NCBI GenBank assembly: GCA_037043455.1
Contig: JAWPHD010011196.1
Location: 22,155-86,154 of the forward strand
Origin: Cyrtodaria siliqua
Lineage: Eukaryota > Mollusca > Bivalvia > Adapedonta > Hiatellidae
DNA length: 64,000 nucleotides
Direction of reading: 5' to 3'
Under the pieces are notes generated by a model. It made no database searches, was not told the origin of the DNA, and saw nothing but the letters and a program-made list of their open reading frames with translations. Positions 1-12,055 of the stretch are shown one piece after another. How positions within the stretch are numbered: position 1 is the stretch's first letter; every line of letters begins with the position of its first letter. Both the position numbers and the translations under genes were made by a program.

Positions 1-62
1 TGTTCGGATAATACATATATACATAATTGCTGTGTATTATGTCTACGTAATAACTGTTTCAG

Positions 63-554
63 CCACAGGCATCCGGCACAGAGCTAGAGTAGTAAAAGAT
101 GGACTAAGAGAGATTACAATATTAATCAATTGATTTCTGAACAAACATAAATGTTTATATATATATATACATATTATATACTTGAAGGTATTGAACTCAT
201 AAACTGGCAAAAAACACCAACAGTTCTATACTACTTGTTATTTCTCGGTACGTAAGGTAGCATGGAAAGCATAACTTTCTCTTGTCACGAGCAGATTTAA
301 ATATATAACGAATTAAACATAAACAGTCATTCAATCTCTCGTACATTTTTAGTACCAGAGAATCAAGTATGCCAGCTTGAGGAAATTTTAGTTCAATGAC
401 AAGAAGATGGCATGGCCGGTACTACCTATAATCTAGGTCTATATAATATGTATATATAGATATAATTTTATTTGGTCTTGAAATCAATTAACTAATATTT
501 TTATCACTCTAAGTCCATATGTTACTATCCTAGCACTGTGCCGGATGCCTGTGG
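63..554. mobile_element. Non-autonomous DNA transposon (MITE), 492 bp
   Basis: Seen: the two ends are 25-bp inverted repeats with one mismatch, starting CCACAGGCATCCGGCACAG. The element is bracketed by the direct repeat TTTCAG at 57-62 and 555-560, which reads as a 6-bp target duplication. The interior is AT-rich and has no coding frame. No transposase is present, so it would be moved in trans. A 6-bp target duplication does not fix the superfamily. Confidence 0.85.
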
Positions 555-560
555 TTTCAG

Positions 561-2419
561 CGTGATATGCAATGAAAATAAAATGTAATCAAAGTATACT
601 AAACCAAATTACTAAATACCAACCTAAGAATACGTCGATAATATTCTCATTGTTTTGTGTATTTTGAGCTTGATTAGAGATACGGTTAAACTGCAAAATA
701 ACGAGTGTAAATCGTCTGCACTGATCAGCTGATTGCATGAACATATTTTAAAACTTTTAAGTCAACTTATTTTCTTAGAAATAAGTTATAACACTTATAC
801 AACTGGGTATATAGGATTTTATTAAGTACTTCGAATTAGTGAAGCTTTCGATGTTCCTAATTCTAAAATATGCCAGTTAAAATTTATTTTGACATCATGT
901 TTTACTAGCATTACCACTACAAATGCGTTTGCAAAAGAAATTTTCTAGATATTTAATGTTAACGCTGAATTACAGTTAATTGAATTTCAAACAATATTCA
1001 ATGTAAAGGGAGGTAATTTAAGATTATCCATATTTCATTTTTTTACAGACGGAAAATCTGCGATAAATGGTTCAAATTTTTATGTTTTGTTCTATTATTT
1101 CATACTTATTTTAAGAATTTATATCTTTAAGCGATCTTTGACTCATGTTATGCGTTTTATCAGTACATTTCATGTTTTCATATAAAGGGAGGGTAACTCT
1201 CAAAAGATGTAACAATTTAAACAAAAAATAAATGTTTTACAAACTATGGGTCAAAACAAAATACTTATCATATATCTATTCTAAATTATATTTAAAATAA
1301 GAAAATTTGTTAAGATACAAAAGTTGATACTTATCAATTTTGTTCAGTGTAATTCAATTGAAACCGCCATCAGATGGAAGTAATTAGGCATTACTTCCCT
1401 TGAAAAGGTATTATATTAGGCATAAGTTTATTGTTTAATTTGCACATCACCTGCGTTCAATATCTGTAAGTCATTTTTAAGAGGGTTTTTGTATACAAAC
1501 ACCTTGTTTAAAACAAAAGGCCCAAGAGGGCCTGTATGCCTATACTTGTTTAAGGATGTGTACTGTCCGTAAATAAATACTGAAAAGGTGATCCCTTGGA
1601 AGCAAAAAGCATAAGTAAGTAAGACGGTGAGGGTGTGGGGGTGGGCGGAGGTTAAATGATTTTTATCTCATTGATAAACATCTTGTGACCCACTTGGTGG
1701 AAACCGAAAGACAAGAAAACAGGTTTTTCATTCTCGATTAGCAACGGAGATGGAGATGGAAGTAAAGACCAGGTGAAAAATGAAGGACCCAGATTGTGAA
1801 TAAGACAAACCCTAGCACTTGGACCATATTCTGCTGCTTTTGGTCAATAATGGTTAGTTATTGAGCTTGTTTCAAGCTGTCATTGATACTAGTTTGGTAA
1901 CTATACAAAAATGATTCAGCTAGGGTTTTAACGAAGCAAAGTATAACATTTAAATAGTTAAGGGCTACACTCTGAAGATTTGAGTCTGATATGGCATTTT
2001 GCTTTTTAACTTTACCGTTCTTTCTTCTATAACCGAGATCATTTCATATAATAAATTATTAAACAATTGCTGGGCGGCAGGAATCAGGGTCGGATTCACG
2101 GAGCGCACCCGGCACAATGCACCCCCTAAATATGAGAAGTCACGAATATTAAGGTACCGAAAAGTGGGATTATGAACATTTAATAATGCTTTATACACGA
2201 CAATTTTGCCAATAAATGTTCAACCAACTGTAACAAACCTCTTCGAATGTTCTTAATGCTATTAAATCCCTGCCTGAGATCTTCTTATGTACAAAATGTT
2301 TGCGAAAGCAGCACACAATCTGAAGAGTAATACTCGTAAAGTGCATGTTTTCGCTTAAACCGCTTTGTTTCCTCGTTTGTTCGTTAGGACGATCAGTGGC
2401 TAAAGGGGCCGATGCATTG
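561..2419. other. AT-rich intergenic sequence, no gene seen
   Basis: No convincing coding frame. The only recognisable fragment is near 1565-1612. It is the reverse complement of the tail of the roughly 270-bp repeat at 2546-3080 (the stretch around AAGGGATC and the poly-TATT end). Confidence 0.5.
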
Positions 2420-2492
2420 TGTGTGTATGTGTGTGAGTGTGTGTGCATGTGCGTGTGCGTGCGTGTGCGTGCGTGTCCGTGTGCGTGGGTGC
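2420..2492. repeat. GT/GC-rich microsatellite
   Basis: Alternating purine-pyrimidine tract of TG, TGTA and TGCG units. Short open frames that cross it are by-products of the dinucleotide repeat. Confidence 0.85.
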
Positions 2493-2545
2493 GGGTTGTA
2501 TGGAGCGGGGATTAAACCGTGTTATGGATTTCACCAAAGTATTAA

Positions 2546-3080
2546 TTGGCATTCACACTAGCGTTTGTTTAATGCAGTGTGGCGGCTGTAAAACGTCGCC
2601 CCGACTACAAATTAGTGTTGTTATTAGTTAAAGGTCCTTTGATAACCCCAATCGTTGTGCCTTTAAAGAAGAATACTGCTTACGCCAGTGCTAGTGGGCA
2701 TGAGAGGTGTTGCACCTAATATTACCTGTCATGAACTGACTCAATAAAACCGAGTCTGTTAATTTTCTCTCTTGTTTGTGTTTGTTGCTTCCAAGGGATC
2801 CACTTTTCAGTATTTATTGACATTCACACTAGCGTCTGTTTAGTGCTGTGTGGCGGCTGTAAAAACTCGTCTCGACTACAAATCAGAAGTGTTATTAGTT
2901 AAAAGTCCCTTGGTATCTTCAACCGAACTTTGTGCCTTTAAAGAAGAATATTGCTTACGCCAGTGCTTCGTATGAGGTGTTGCACCTTATATTACCTCTC
3001 ATGAACTGACTCAATAAAACCGAGTCTACTAGTTTTCTCTATTGTTTGTGTTTGTTGCTTCCACAGGATTCCCTTTTCTG
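2546..3080 (+). repeat. Tandem pair of ~270-bp repeats
   Basis: Two units (about 2546-2817 and 2819-3080) share the order CATTCACACTAGCGT, TGTGGCGGCTGTAAAA, GAGGTGTTGCACC, CTCAATAAAACCGAGTCT and GTTTGTGTTTGTTGCTTCC, ending CTTTTCAGTATTTATT. Two further units lie at 48.2-48.7 kb and a lone tail at about 50.18 kb, so it is a dispersed family that also forms short tandem runs. No coding frame spans the unit. It could be a SINE-like or a MITE-like family; I cannot see which. Confidence 0.8.
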
Positions 3081-3276
3081 TATTTATTACCATTTAGAAT
3101 ATGTGTTGTACAGAGAGTGGATCTACCTTATACTCCATGTGCAAACATAGCACAAGTACGTCAAAATAAGAGGTTAATAAGGATTTTATTTATACACTTT
3201 GACATGTATATTTAATATTATTGATATAATGGCATTAAAATCATATCTTAATTACGCTTTGATGCTCTCCGCTATT

Positions 3277-4064
3277 GGATCTGACAACACAGCCTTGGAC
3301 GTCACGTCAGATCGACCTTTCATCTGATCATTGTTCATGAGAAGATCAACTAAATTCAACCAATGACATCGCGCGTTCATATACACTTCAGTTCGAGTGA
3401 ACTGAACAAACGAAAATCCACATAAAACACATATATCCGAAAAAAAAGATGAAGTCGCCGTATGTTAATGCTGTGGATTACACGATAAATTCAAAGAAAT
3501 GCACTGAATGCCATGTTTTACATCAAGAATACGAAGAAAAGCATGGGCGCGGTCATGTGCTTTGAAAATATATATTCTACCGAGATTATTACGAAATTAG
3601 TCTTCTAAATTTTATGTCGTAGTACGTTTGGCCCGCTTAGCCCAGTTGATAGCGAAAGTAAGTATAACAATCCAACAGGATATTGCGACGTTCTGCTAGA
3701 CTTAGTGTAATTTAGTGTGGGTTTAACCCCACGAAGCGGTACATTTTTTTGTACCGCCACAGAAAGATGTTATTAGATATGTGGTACCGCTATTCAATTC
3801 CGTCAAACAATCTTGTTTTTTTGTTGTTATTTTTCAGTAAATATTCAATAATGGTTGGTGTGCTATGTTTGTCAAGGCATTTTTTAAGCTAAAAATACGG
3901 ACATTGCCCCTTTCAATACCGACCCTATGCTGCTCCAACGCGTTTGACTGAAACGCGACATGCGCATGGAAGCAGTCTATACCGAGCAGTTTTGTAGGCC
4001 GAAATCAGATTGGCTAATCGTAAGGTCAGTCTGACGTGACCTCCAATGCAGTGTTGTCAGATCC
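3277..4064. mobile_element. TIR element, ~788 bp, non-autonomous
   Basis: The left end (3277-3324) and the reverse complement of the right end (4017-4064) align over about 45 bp: both begin GGATCTGACAACAC and continue through GTCACGTCAGA. The interior has no transposase; a 38-codon frame from 3449 is the longest ATG frame noticed and resembles nothing I know. A target duplication was not clear. Around 3733-3770 the sequence GGTAC.GC recurs in both orientations and could form a small hairpin. Confidence 0.65.
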
Positions 4065-4361
4065 TTGGTAGTGTTGAGCATCGCAGCTTGATAAAGGGGA
4101 CTATGATATAATGGAAAACTATAAATCAAACCATTATAATTGAATCAATTAGCTTCCACGTATCAGATGGAACGAAATGCCCAACTGAAACAAACGGTGT
4201 GCACTTTTGCATACTTGTTTCACCAAACTAATTTGATACTGTATTCTCAGTTAAGCTATATCTTAATAGTTTTGCATAGCATCACATAAATAGTTTAGAT
4301 TTGACATCAGTCTAACAAATCTGGTTGTTTAGCAAATTCTGTATAATATGCAATATTTGTG

Positions 4362-4432
4362 TGGGACCCAGTAATATAAGTGGGACTCACCAATGTCTAT
4401 GTGTGGGACCCATCAATGTTGTGCCCATCAAT

Positions 4433-4474
<42 letters not shown>

Positions 4475-4620
4475 ACCCAGGAATGTATGTGAGTAAGACC
4501 CAGGAATGTATGTTTGTGTGGGACCCAGCAAGGTATGTGTGTGTGTGGGACCCAGCAATGAATGTGTGTCTGTGGGACCCAGCAATGTCTGTGTCGAACC
4601 CGGCAATATCTGTGAACATG
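4362..4620 (+). repeat. GT-rich minisatellite 'GGGACCCAGCAATG'
   Basis: A pure (GT)n run at about 4434-4471 is embedded in degenerate units of 24-30 bp containing GGGACCCAGCAATGTATGTG. The same array with fewer units is at 31968-32115 in copy B. Its overlapping open frames on both strands (His/Thr-rich or Cys/Val-rich) are repeat by-products. Confidence 0.85.
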
Positions 4621-5261
4621 CATTCAAAACATGCAATAGATACAAGGATAAAACTAGAAAAGTATGCGATATAACAAACACACAATGGTTGACAACAGTG
4701 GCACCGCATTGGAACGGTCATTAGAAAAATAAAAATAAAAAATCATAGAAAGTCACAAAAAGGTATTAAATGACCTAGCAGGAGCCAAAGCAAAAAAAGA
4801 GAATAAACCGTTAAGGACAAAACGGAAGACAAAATTTAAAGGATACCATCCTTTAAGCATTTAAATCGACGTCATCATATCATCCACATATGTTAACCTA
4901 TGTTCTATGTATGCATGGTACTGAAGATAACACTTCCTCCGTGATGTTATACGTTTCTAGTATGTGTCCTTCAACTTATCTACTACATGTTACATTTGGA
5001 GTCAAATAATTATTTACTTCTGCCCATATGTGAGTTAGTACTGCCACATTTCATAGAAAATCAATCTTTTTTTCTTTTCTTTTTTTTTGTGTATTGTTGT
5101 TGTTGTTTTTGGAGGGTGGTTCGGGTGGAGTTGGGGGATTGTTTTTTTGTTTGTTTGTTTCGGAAGGTTTATAGGGGGGACTTTTCTTTGCATTTCTCAT
5201 GGATTGTTATCCATTATCCGTTTACGATGCATTTAACTACCTTTCAAAAGGCATGTACCTA
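4621..5261. other. Duplicated non-coding sequence before the 42-bp satellite
   Basis: Matches 32116-32585 in copy B, including 'GAAAGTCACAAAAAGGTATT' and a T/G-rich tract. The part around 4680-4900 is related, in reverse orientation, to the 3' tail of the retroelement family seen at 44735-45205. No gene. Confidence 0.6.
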
Positions 5262-5600
5262 ATTATATGAAATTATTCGGAGCTCAGGTCCATATAATAC
5301 TACAATATATGAAATCATTCAGAGCTCAGTCCCATATATACTACAATATATGAAATCATTCCGAGCTCAGTCCCATATAATAATACAATATATGAAATCA
5401 TTCGGAGCTCAGTTTCATATAATACTACAATATATGAAATCATTCGGAGCTCAGTCCCATATAATACTACAATATATGAAATCATTCGGAGCTCAGTCCC
5501 ATATAATACTACAATATATTACATCATTCGGAGCTCAGTCCCATATAATACTACAATATATGAAATCATTCGCAGCTCAATCCCATATAACACTACAAAA
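5262..5600 (+). repeat. 42-bp satellite, about 8 units (copy A)
   Basis: Unit contains ATATATGAAATCATTCGGAG then CTCAGTCCCATATAATACTA. The period of 42 is a multiple of three, so several frames stay open on both strands; this is not evidence for a protein. Copy B carries about 13 units at 32585-33140, so the array length changed after duplication. Confidence 0.9.
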
Positions 5601-5814
5601 TTAAGGACAGTACTAGCATGATATGAATCATTATGCTTCACTGATAATCATGTTTTCTAAACTTGCGTTTCTCCTTATTACCTTCTCATTACCTCCCAAG
5701 TATAGTGTTGACACTTGTATGTATTTATAATTTCTGTCTGGTTTGCTGTTTGACAAATCGAGCTAGATAAGTTTATCCCAAAATATCAAGAATATTACTG
5801 ACATCTAATTAATA
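5601..5814. other. Duplicated spacer between satellite and retroelement tail
   Basis: Matches 33141-33450 in copy B, but with only one copy of the unit that is repeated three times there (TGATAATCA...AAACTTGCGTTTCTCC). Alignment to copy B stops near 5800, where the retroelement tail begins. No gene. Confidence 0.6.
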
Positions 5815-6226
5815 GTGCTTCCGCCTTAGAACGGTCAGTGGCAAAAAAGGCAGCTGGGGGTTTAAACCAGGTTCTAGCACCAAACCTCACACTTACACTA
5901 CTGTCAACGGAATAAAACGGGACAGTGTAAATAAAGAAATCCCCGCCATACACTATTCTCTAACCTATAAGGCAGCATTAATAGGCAATATAAATAAAAC
6001 ACAAAGATGCTCGTGTATATATAAATACAAAAAAAAAAATTGCCTACAAAGTCACAAAGAAGGTACTCAATGACTTGGCAGAAGCCAGAGTAACAAGAGA
6101 ATAAACCAATGAGGGCACAACAAGACAAGACTGCAGACAAACCTCAAACGTCACCATCCTTTTGGGCTTTAGGCAGACGTCATCATAGGGTCGGTCCACA
6201 GCCTGTCTGGTCACCGTGAAAGACAA
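5815..6226 (-). mobile_element. Retroelement 3' tail fragment (family of 44.3 kb)
   Basis: Reverse complement matches 44695-45060: GACAGGCTGTGGACC, TATGATGACGTCT, TCTGCAGTCTTGTC, TCTGGCTTCTGCCAAGTCA, CACTGTCCCGTTTTAT, GTTTAAACCCCCAG. The coding tail has been lost and only the 3' UTR-like part remains. It occupies the place where copies B and C have about 960 bp of other sequence (33460-34430 in B), so the insertion came with a deletion. Confidence 0.75.
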
Positions 6227-6638
6227 CCTTAGATTAATTCTTCCATATTTGTTCCGAGTTGGAGTACCTGTTTATTTGTATAATGTGTAATACACCCTCA
6301 CAATAAGTCATCAATCAGTCTACTCTATAATATGATTAGCTAAAGCATGCAACAGGTTTTCTAAGAAAATAAGTGAGACTATTATCCTCATACAATTCGG
6401 TTGACACTATAAGAACATTTTTTTCATGACTTTTTCCGATTTCGTTTACATCGTCATTTGCAATTATTTAATGTATTGCTAACGAAAAACAGATATTTTC
6501 TAGACAACTTTGGTCTATGACAACAGATGGTGATACAGAAATAATTATTATCATTTGTCCAGATCATGAGTTGACATTATGTGCATATTTTTTATATTTC
6601 TCCAGGAATGCTCTTAAAAGCAATTTTAGGACGTGCTG
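6227..6638 (+). other. Copy A sequence between insertions
   Basis: Non-coding, aligns to 34433-34921 of copy B. It ends at the LINE insertion site, with TAATATATAA at 6639-6648. Confidence 0.7.
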
Positions 6639-6648
6639 TAATATATAA

Positions 6649-6874
6649 TGAATGAATGAATGAATGGTGTTTTACGGCACGTCGACACATAAATAGGTCA
6701 TATTGTGCGCAAAAAAATGATGAAAAATGAAGAATTAATTAAAAATTAATGTAAATATATAAAGATAAAATTATCAAAAAATAAGGGATGATAAGGTGTA
6801 ATATAAACTATGTATGTAAACCAACAAATGCCCGTCAACGGGTATATAAACAAGTAAATATATATAAGAACACA
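6649..6874 (-). other. LINE 3' UTR and simple-repeat tail
   Basis: AT-rich, non-coding region after the ORF2 stop, ending in tandem CATT units. A diverged second copy of the same 3' end is at 55891-56247, which confirms that this is the true 3' end. Confidence 0.8.
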
Positions 6875-9800
6875 TTATAATGATTTATATAGTCTGATCT
6901 CTTTAAGGAAATCTAAAACAAGACTAAAATCTACAGTATCAAATAACTCTTTCATAGTATTAACATTGTAGTACCTTTGACGCATAGGATCAAAGTCTAC
7001 ACATTCCAGCAATATGTGTTTGACCGTTAACGGTGCAAAGCAGGGTATACATTCTGGTAATTGCTCACCTTGTAATAAATATGAATGAGTATAACGTGTA
7101 TGCCCTATCCGCACCGGGCTAGGACAACTTCCTCTCGACGAACGGGTCTACTAGAAGAATGCCATTCTCCGAGTAACGGTTTAATTGAATGGAGTTTATT
7201 GTTAACCGACAAATCCCAAGCGGTTTGCCAATAGTTACGAATATATGTGTTAATACAACTTTTAAAATCAGTATAAGGTAATTTGGTATTAGATATATGT
7301 AAATCTAATGCTGCCTTAGCAGCACTATCAGCTCTATCATTACTACGTATTCCTACATGGCTTGGAAGCCAGCAGAAAATAATAACATTATCAATTATAA
7401 GAGAATTGTACTTTTCTAAAAGTTGAAGCACAACTGGGTTATCATGTTTCATATTACCCAGTGCTTGAAGAGATGAAAGGGAATCAGAAAATATTACAAA
7501 ATGGTCATCATCAGATTCCTGAATATAATTTAAGGCAAGTTCAATTGCCTTAAGTTCAGCTGAAAAGATCGAGGCCTTGTCAGGCAGGCGGCTCCTTATG
7601 CTGTGTTTGTGAACAGCTGCTGCAGCTACCTTATCTCCATCTTTAGAGCCATCTGTGTAGATATGTTGAAAGTCACTGTATTTCGATATAATTTCATTAA
7701 ATTTGCTTTGGAAGACAGTAGGGTCTGTCTGGATTTGTTATTATTACAAAGATCAAAAATAATTGTTGGAGTTTCCAAAGTCCACGATGGAATTTGTGGT
7801 ACTTTGTACTTGGCAATCAATTTAGGTCGATTTCAGTGTCTCTTAATTTTGGTTTAATACGAAGACCAAATGGTCGAATGGCCTTCGGTTTTCGATCAAA
7901 AAGAGGTTCACAACTAGGATTAAAAACATTATCGAAAGTTGGGTTTGAAGGGTTATACTTTAATTTAATGGCGTATTGAAGAGCTAATTTGTCTCGTCTA
8001 TGAGACAGTGATGATTCATTGGCTTCAACATTTAGACTTTCGGCTGGTGATGTACGAAAGGCACCTAAGGCGAGTCGTAATCCTTGATTATGTATAGGGT
8101 CGAGCATCTGCAAGTACGACTTGCGAGTCGATCCATATACTATTGAGCCGTAGTCCAGCTTGGATCTGATAAGAGATCTGTAAAGTCGCAAGAAGACTTT
8201 TCGATCTGCTCCCCAATTAGTGTTTTCAACAACTTTAAGTAAGTTAAGAGCTTTAAGGCATTTGGCCTTCAAGTATTTAAGGTGTGGTATAAACGTTAAT
8301 TTACGGTCGAAAATAAGACCAAGGAATTTTGTCTCATCCACTACTGGTATTGGTGACCCATCCAGTGTTAGATGAGGGTCTTCATGATGTGTACGAAGTT
8401 GACAAAAGTGCATACAATTAGTTAGAAAATTTAAAACCATTTTCATCAGACCAGGTCTGAAGTTTATTGAGACATTGTTGTAATTTTCTCTCGATAGTAT
8501 TCATGTTTTTTGCACGATAACATATAACAAAGTCGTCAACATATAGCGAACAATCCACACCTGGATTGATGCATTTTACTATACTGTTAATCTTTATATT
8601 AAAAAGTGTGACAGAGAGTATGCTGCGCTGTGGAACACCCATCTCCTGTTCATGAATATCAGAGAGGGTTGAACCCATTCGGACACGAAACTGTCTATCA
8701 TCCAAGAATTTCTCTATACAAATGGGTAATCGGCCTCTAAGACCAATGTCATGTAGATCATTCATAATACCGTACTTCCATGCAGTATCATAAGCTTTCT
8801 CCAAGTCAAAAAATACAGCGACTAAATGTTCGTTTTTATGAAAGCTTCCCTAATAAACGAATCAAATGAGATTGTCTGTTGTGCCTCGTTGGCGCCGGAA
8901 TCCACTTTGATACTTTGTTATCAGTTTGTTGGACTCCAGGTACCAAACGAGTCTCTCATTAATCATTCGTTCCATGGTTTTACATATACAACTCGTTAAA
9001 GCGATTGGGCGATAATTTATTGGGTCCGTATGATCCTTTCCAGGTTTGGGGACTGGAATAACGATTGCTTCCCGCCAAGAATCGGGGAAGATTCCCGTCA
9101 CCCAAACCTTATTAAATATATCAAGAAGGGTAGAGAGACAGGATTCAGGTAAATGTTTTAGTAATTGATAATGGATATCATCAGGACCAGCTGATGTATC
9201 ATGAGCCTTTTTAAGGGACTCTCGAAGTTCTTTGAGAGAGAATAGTTTATTGTATTTTTCCAAGTTTTTCGACTTGAAGTTCAGCTTCTTCTGTTCTTTT
9301 TGTTTCTTAATTTTCAGAAAATTTGGTTGACAATTTTCAGAAAAATATTTTTTTGAAAAAGTTTCTGCTAAAGTGTTTGTAATATCTTTGACAGATGTTA
9401 TATCTCCATTATCTGTTTTAAGATGATTTACAGTACTAGAATTACCTTTACCACTTATTTTCCGGACCATGTCCCATGTCTTCTTAAGAGATGAGCGAGA
9501 ATTCAGCCTAGAGACGTAACTTCTCCAGGATTTCCTCTTGCTATCCTTAATAGTACGACGGGCTTTCGCACGAAAAACTCTAAAGTTCTCTAAATTTGTT
9601 TGAGTTGGCCGCAAGTTAAAATTATTTAATGCAGCTTTACGATCGCTGACTGCCTTTTTGCAGTCATCGTCGTACCATGGTTTATGTGGGCGTTTAGGAT
9701 TTGCCGAGGTTTTTAGAATGGTTTGATCAGCTATATCGTGAAGAGTTTTGGTAAAAAGAGCAGTTGCGTCTTCGACATCCTCGAAAACGGAAGGCTTTAA

Positions 9801-10541
9801 TTGTTCCTCGCAAAGAGATTGAAACGTAGTCCAATCAGCCTTGCGAAGTTTCCATCGTTGCGTTTTTTCGAGAAGTGGAGGGCCGATATTTTCAAGAAAT
9901 ATGGGGAAGTGGTCACTTCCAAAGAGGTCGTCTCCAACACTCCACGAAAAATCCATCAAAGGCGTTGGACCGCATATTGTTAAATCAATGGAAGAATGAG
10001 AGCCTGTAGCAGGATGTAAGTAAGTATGTGACTTATTATTAAAAAGAAACAAATTGTTTTGGGCTAAGAAATCCTCAATTTTCTTGCCTTTATCGTTTAT
10101 ATCTTTACAACCCCAGATGTAGTTGTGTGCATTAAAATCGCCCGAGAGTATAAAAGGTGATGGCAATTGTGCAACTAGGTGATTTAGATCTTTAGGGTCT
10201 AGTGAAGAACTAGGTGGTAAATATAAGGAACATATTGTTATGACTCTGTGCATAGTAACACTGACCGCAATAGCTTGCAAATTTGTTTTCAACGCAACAG
10301 GTCTGTGAGGAATGTTTCGATTAACGATTATTGAAACTCCACCAGTGGCCTTTTCCCCGGTATCACAATTATGATTGTATAGTGAGTATTGCTTAAAAGA
10401 TACCTTATCACTTGTATTCAAGAATGTTTCTTGTAGACAAAAGGCAATAGGGTTGTGTTCATTTAAAATTAAGCTGATTTCATCATAATTTGGTTTCAAA
10501 CCTCGACAATTCCATTGAATGATCTTATTAGTTTTACCCAT
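6875..10541 (-). pseudogene. LINE ORF2: APE endonuclease, reverse transcriptase, RNase H
   Basis: Would nick target DNA and copy the element RNA. Residues 1-220 are an AP-type endonuclease: QWNCRGL, CLQETF, LSGDFNAHNYIWG, SSIDLT and GSDHFPI. The RT follows from about residue 400: NYRPIALTSCICKTMER, YQSGFRR, FFDLEKAYDTAW, and the catalytic YVDDF. Downstream are the RNase H motifs (YTDGSK, AELKAIELAL, FSDSLS, WLPSHVGIRSNDRAD), then a Cys/His tail (CIPCFAP, HILLEC). Breaks: stop codons around 8805-8865 with a return to the same frame, a frameshift near 8420-8446, changes between 7820 and 7450, and one near 7110. The start is the ATG at 10541, overlapping the ORF1 stop by one base (TAATG). Confidence 0.93.
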
Positions 10542-12055
10542 TATTTAGCGCTAAGGCGATTTTTAATTTTGTTTTTATGTTTGGCCTTAGATTTAGGAGA
10601 GGTCTTAGGAGACTCAATCAGCGACATCTCCACTGATGGATCCTCCTCCCCGGAAGAAGTCAGCTGAAGTGGCACCTCAACTAACCTTTCATGAGAGGAT
10701 GGAAGTGGCAGTGCAGCTGCCGGCTCTGAAATGTCCATAAGCTGTTCGAATTTGTTATGCAGCTCAATAGGGCCATTAGACACCTTTGGCTGCTCCTTAT
10801 GCTCCCCAGTTGGAGAAGCACTAGGCTTTCCAACTTCCTTAGTTGGAGCAGCACTAGGCTTTCCAACTTCCTTAGCCGGAGCAGCACTAGGCCTTCCAAC
10901 CGAGGATGTATTAGGCTTCACGACTGGGGAACTTCTAGACTTCACAGTCTTAGAAGAACCCTCTTTCCAATTCTGAGAAATTGACATGCTCTTGACATTG
11001 CCAGAGCCTGCCGGTTTTGTGTTTGATTTAAATGTAAAAGTTTGATTAGGTGAAAAGTTTAATTTTGGTTTGTTAAGTTGTGTTTGTTGACTTTTGTTTG
11101 GATTTGATACTGAGGAAGTATTCTTTGTATTTTAAATTTCTGGCTGTGGTTCGTATTGCGTACTTGCATCCCTGCATTCTGTGTGTGTTGCTGTTGTTTT
11201 GAGAATAGATGCGTAAGAGGTCGGACTTGAAATTTTATATTTTTCTTCAATTAATTTTCTTGCTTCTGGAAAGGGAATGTTTTGTGTATATTTAACTGTT
11301 ATGATTTCTTTTTCTTTTTTAAATTTTTCACATAATTTTGAATTTGCGTGATGTCCCAGACCGCAGTTGGTACATTTGAGGTCGTTAGGACAATCTGATT
11401 CGTTATGTTTGAATGCAGAGTCGCCACATTTACCACAACGTTCTTCTTTAGTACACCTGGAGTTGTGGTGCCCAAAGGCTTGGCAGTTGTAGCAACGTAA
11501 CGGGTTTGGAATGTAGGCGTCAACATGCAATTGCAGATATGCCACCTTTATTGTTTTTGGTAAGACGGGTGTTGCAAATTTGAGTATGATAGTATTTGAA
11601 CTAATAATTTTGTCATTCCTTTTGATGGTTATTCGGCGAGCTGCAGTTACCAACTGTGGCGCAAGCTCGCGAATAATTTCGTCTTCAGGTACTCCGAAGA
11701 GATCCGGGCACCTGATGACGCCTTTGGAGATATTCATAGAGGTGTGAGCGTAACATATGACATTTGTGTTTAAAATTTGTGTAATTGTAAGTAAATTATC
11801 GGAGTGAGATTTTTTGTTTGTTTCAATAAGAATTGTTTTGTTTTTTAATTTTTTAATTTGTTTTACATGTCCAGCAATGGAATGGACAGTTTTCTCGATC
11901 ACGAAAGGTGACATATCTGTAATAGGTTTTTCCCCGTTTTCCGATTCGATAATGAGAAAACGAGGAAAAGATTGATTGATTACTGATTCCTCAGTATCAG
12001 ATTCATTATCTGTTTTTTTCCGTTTATTAGTAGTTTGTGCGTTTTGTGATGCCAT
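10541..12055 (-). pseudogene. LINE ORF1: nucleic-acid-binding gag-like protein
   Basis: RNA-binding partner of the LINE RNP. The N-terminal part (to about residue 180) is rich in Ile/Lys. Three Cys/His knuckles follow at about residues 190-245: CYNCQAFGHHNSRC, CGKCGDSAFKHNESDC and CTNCGLGHHANSKLC. One TAA at 11132-11134 interrupts the frame. On the far side the same frame stays open through a Ser/Pro/Lys-rich region with short repeats (KPSAAPTKEVG) to the stop at 10541-10543, so the original ORF1 was about 504 codons. The C-terminal half alone also starts with an ATG (10987). The rest of the frame is unbroken, so decay is slight. Confidence 0.9.

Noticed and set aside
3733..3775. GGTACCGC hairpin as a terminator or riboswitch
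   Set aside because: Inside a TIR element in a eukaryotic context, no adjoining gene.
4387..4724. Several overlapping His/Thr-rich and Cys/Val-rich frames
   Set aside because: They translate the GT minisatellite in several frames; the same occurs at 31839-32184.
10681..10984. Ser/Leu-rich frames opposite and beside LINE ORF1
   Set aside because: Shadows of the repeated KPSAAPTKEVG coding units.
6875..12055. Host gene with RNase H or zinc-knuckle domains
   Set aside because: Order ORF1-EN-RT-RNase H with target duplication and tail is a LINE.
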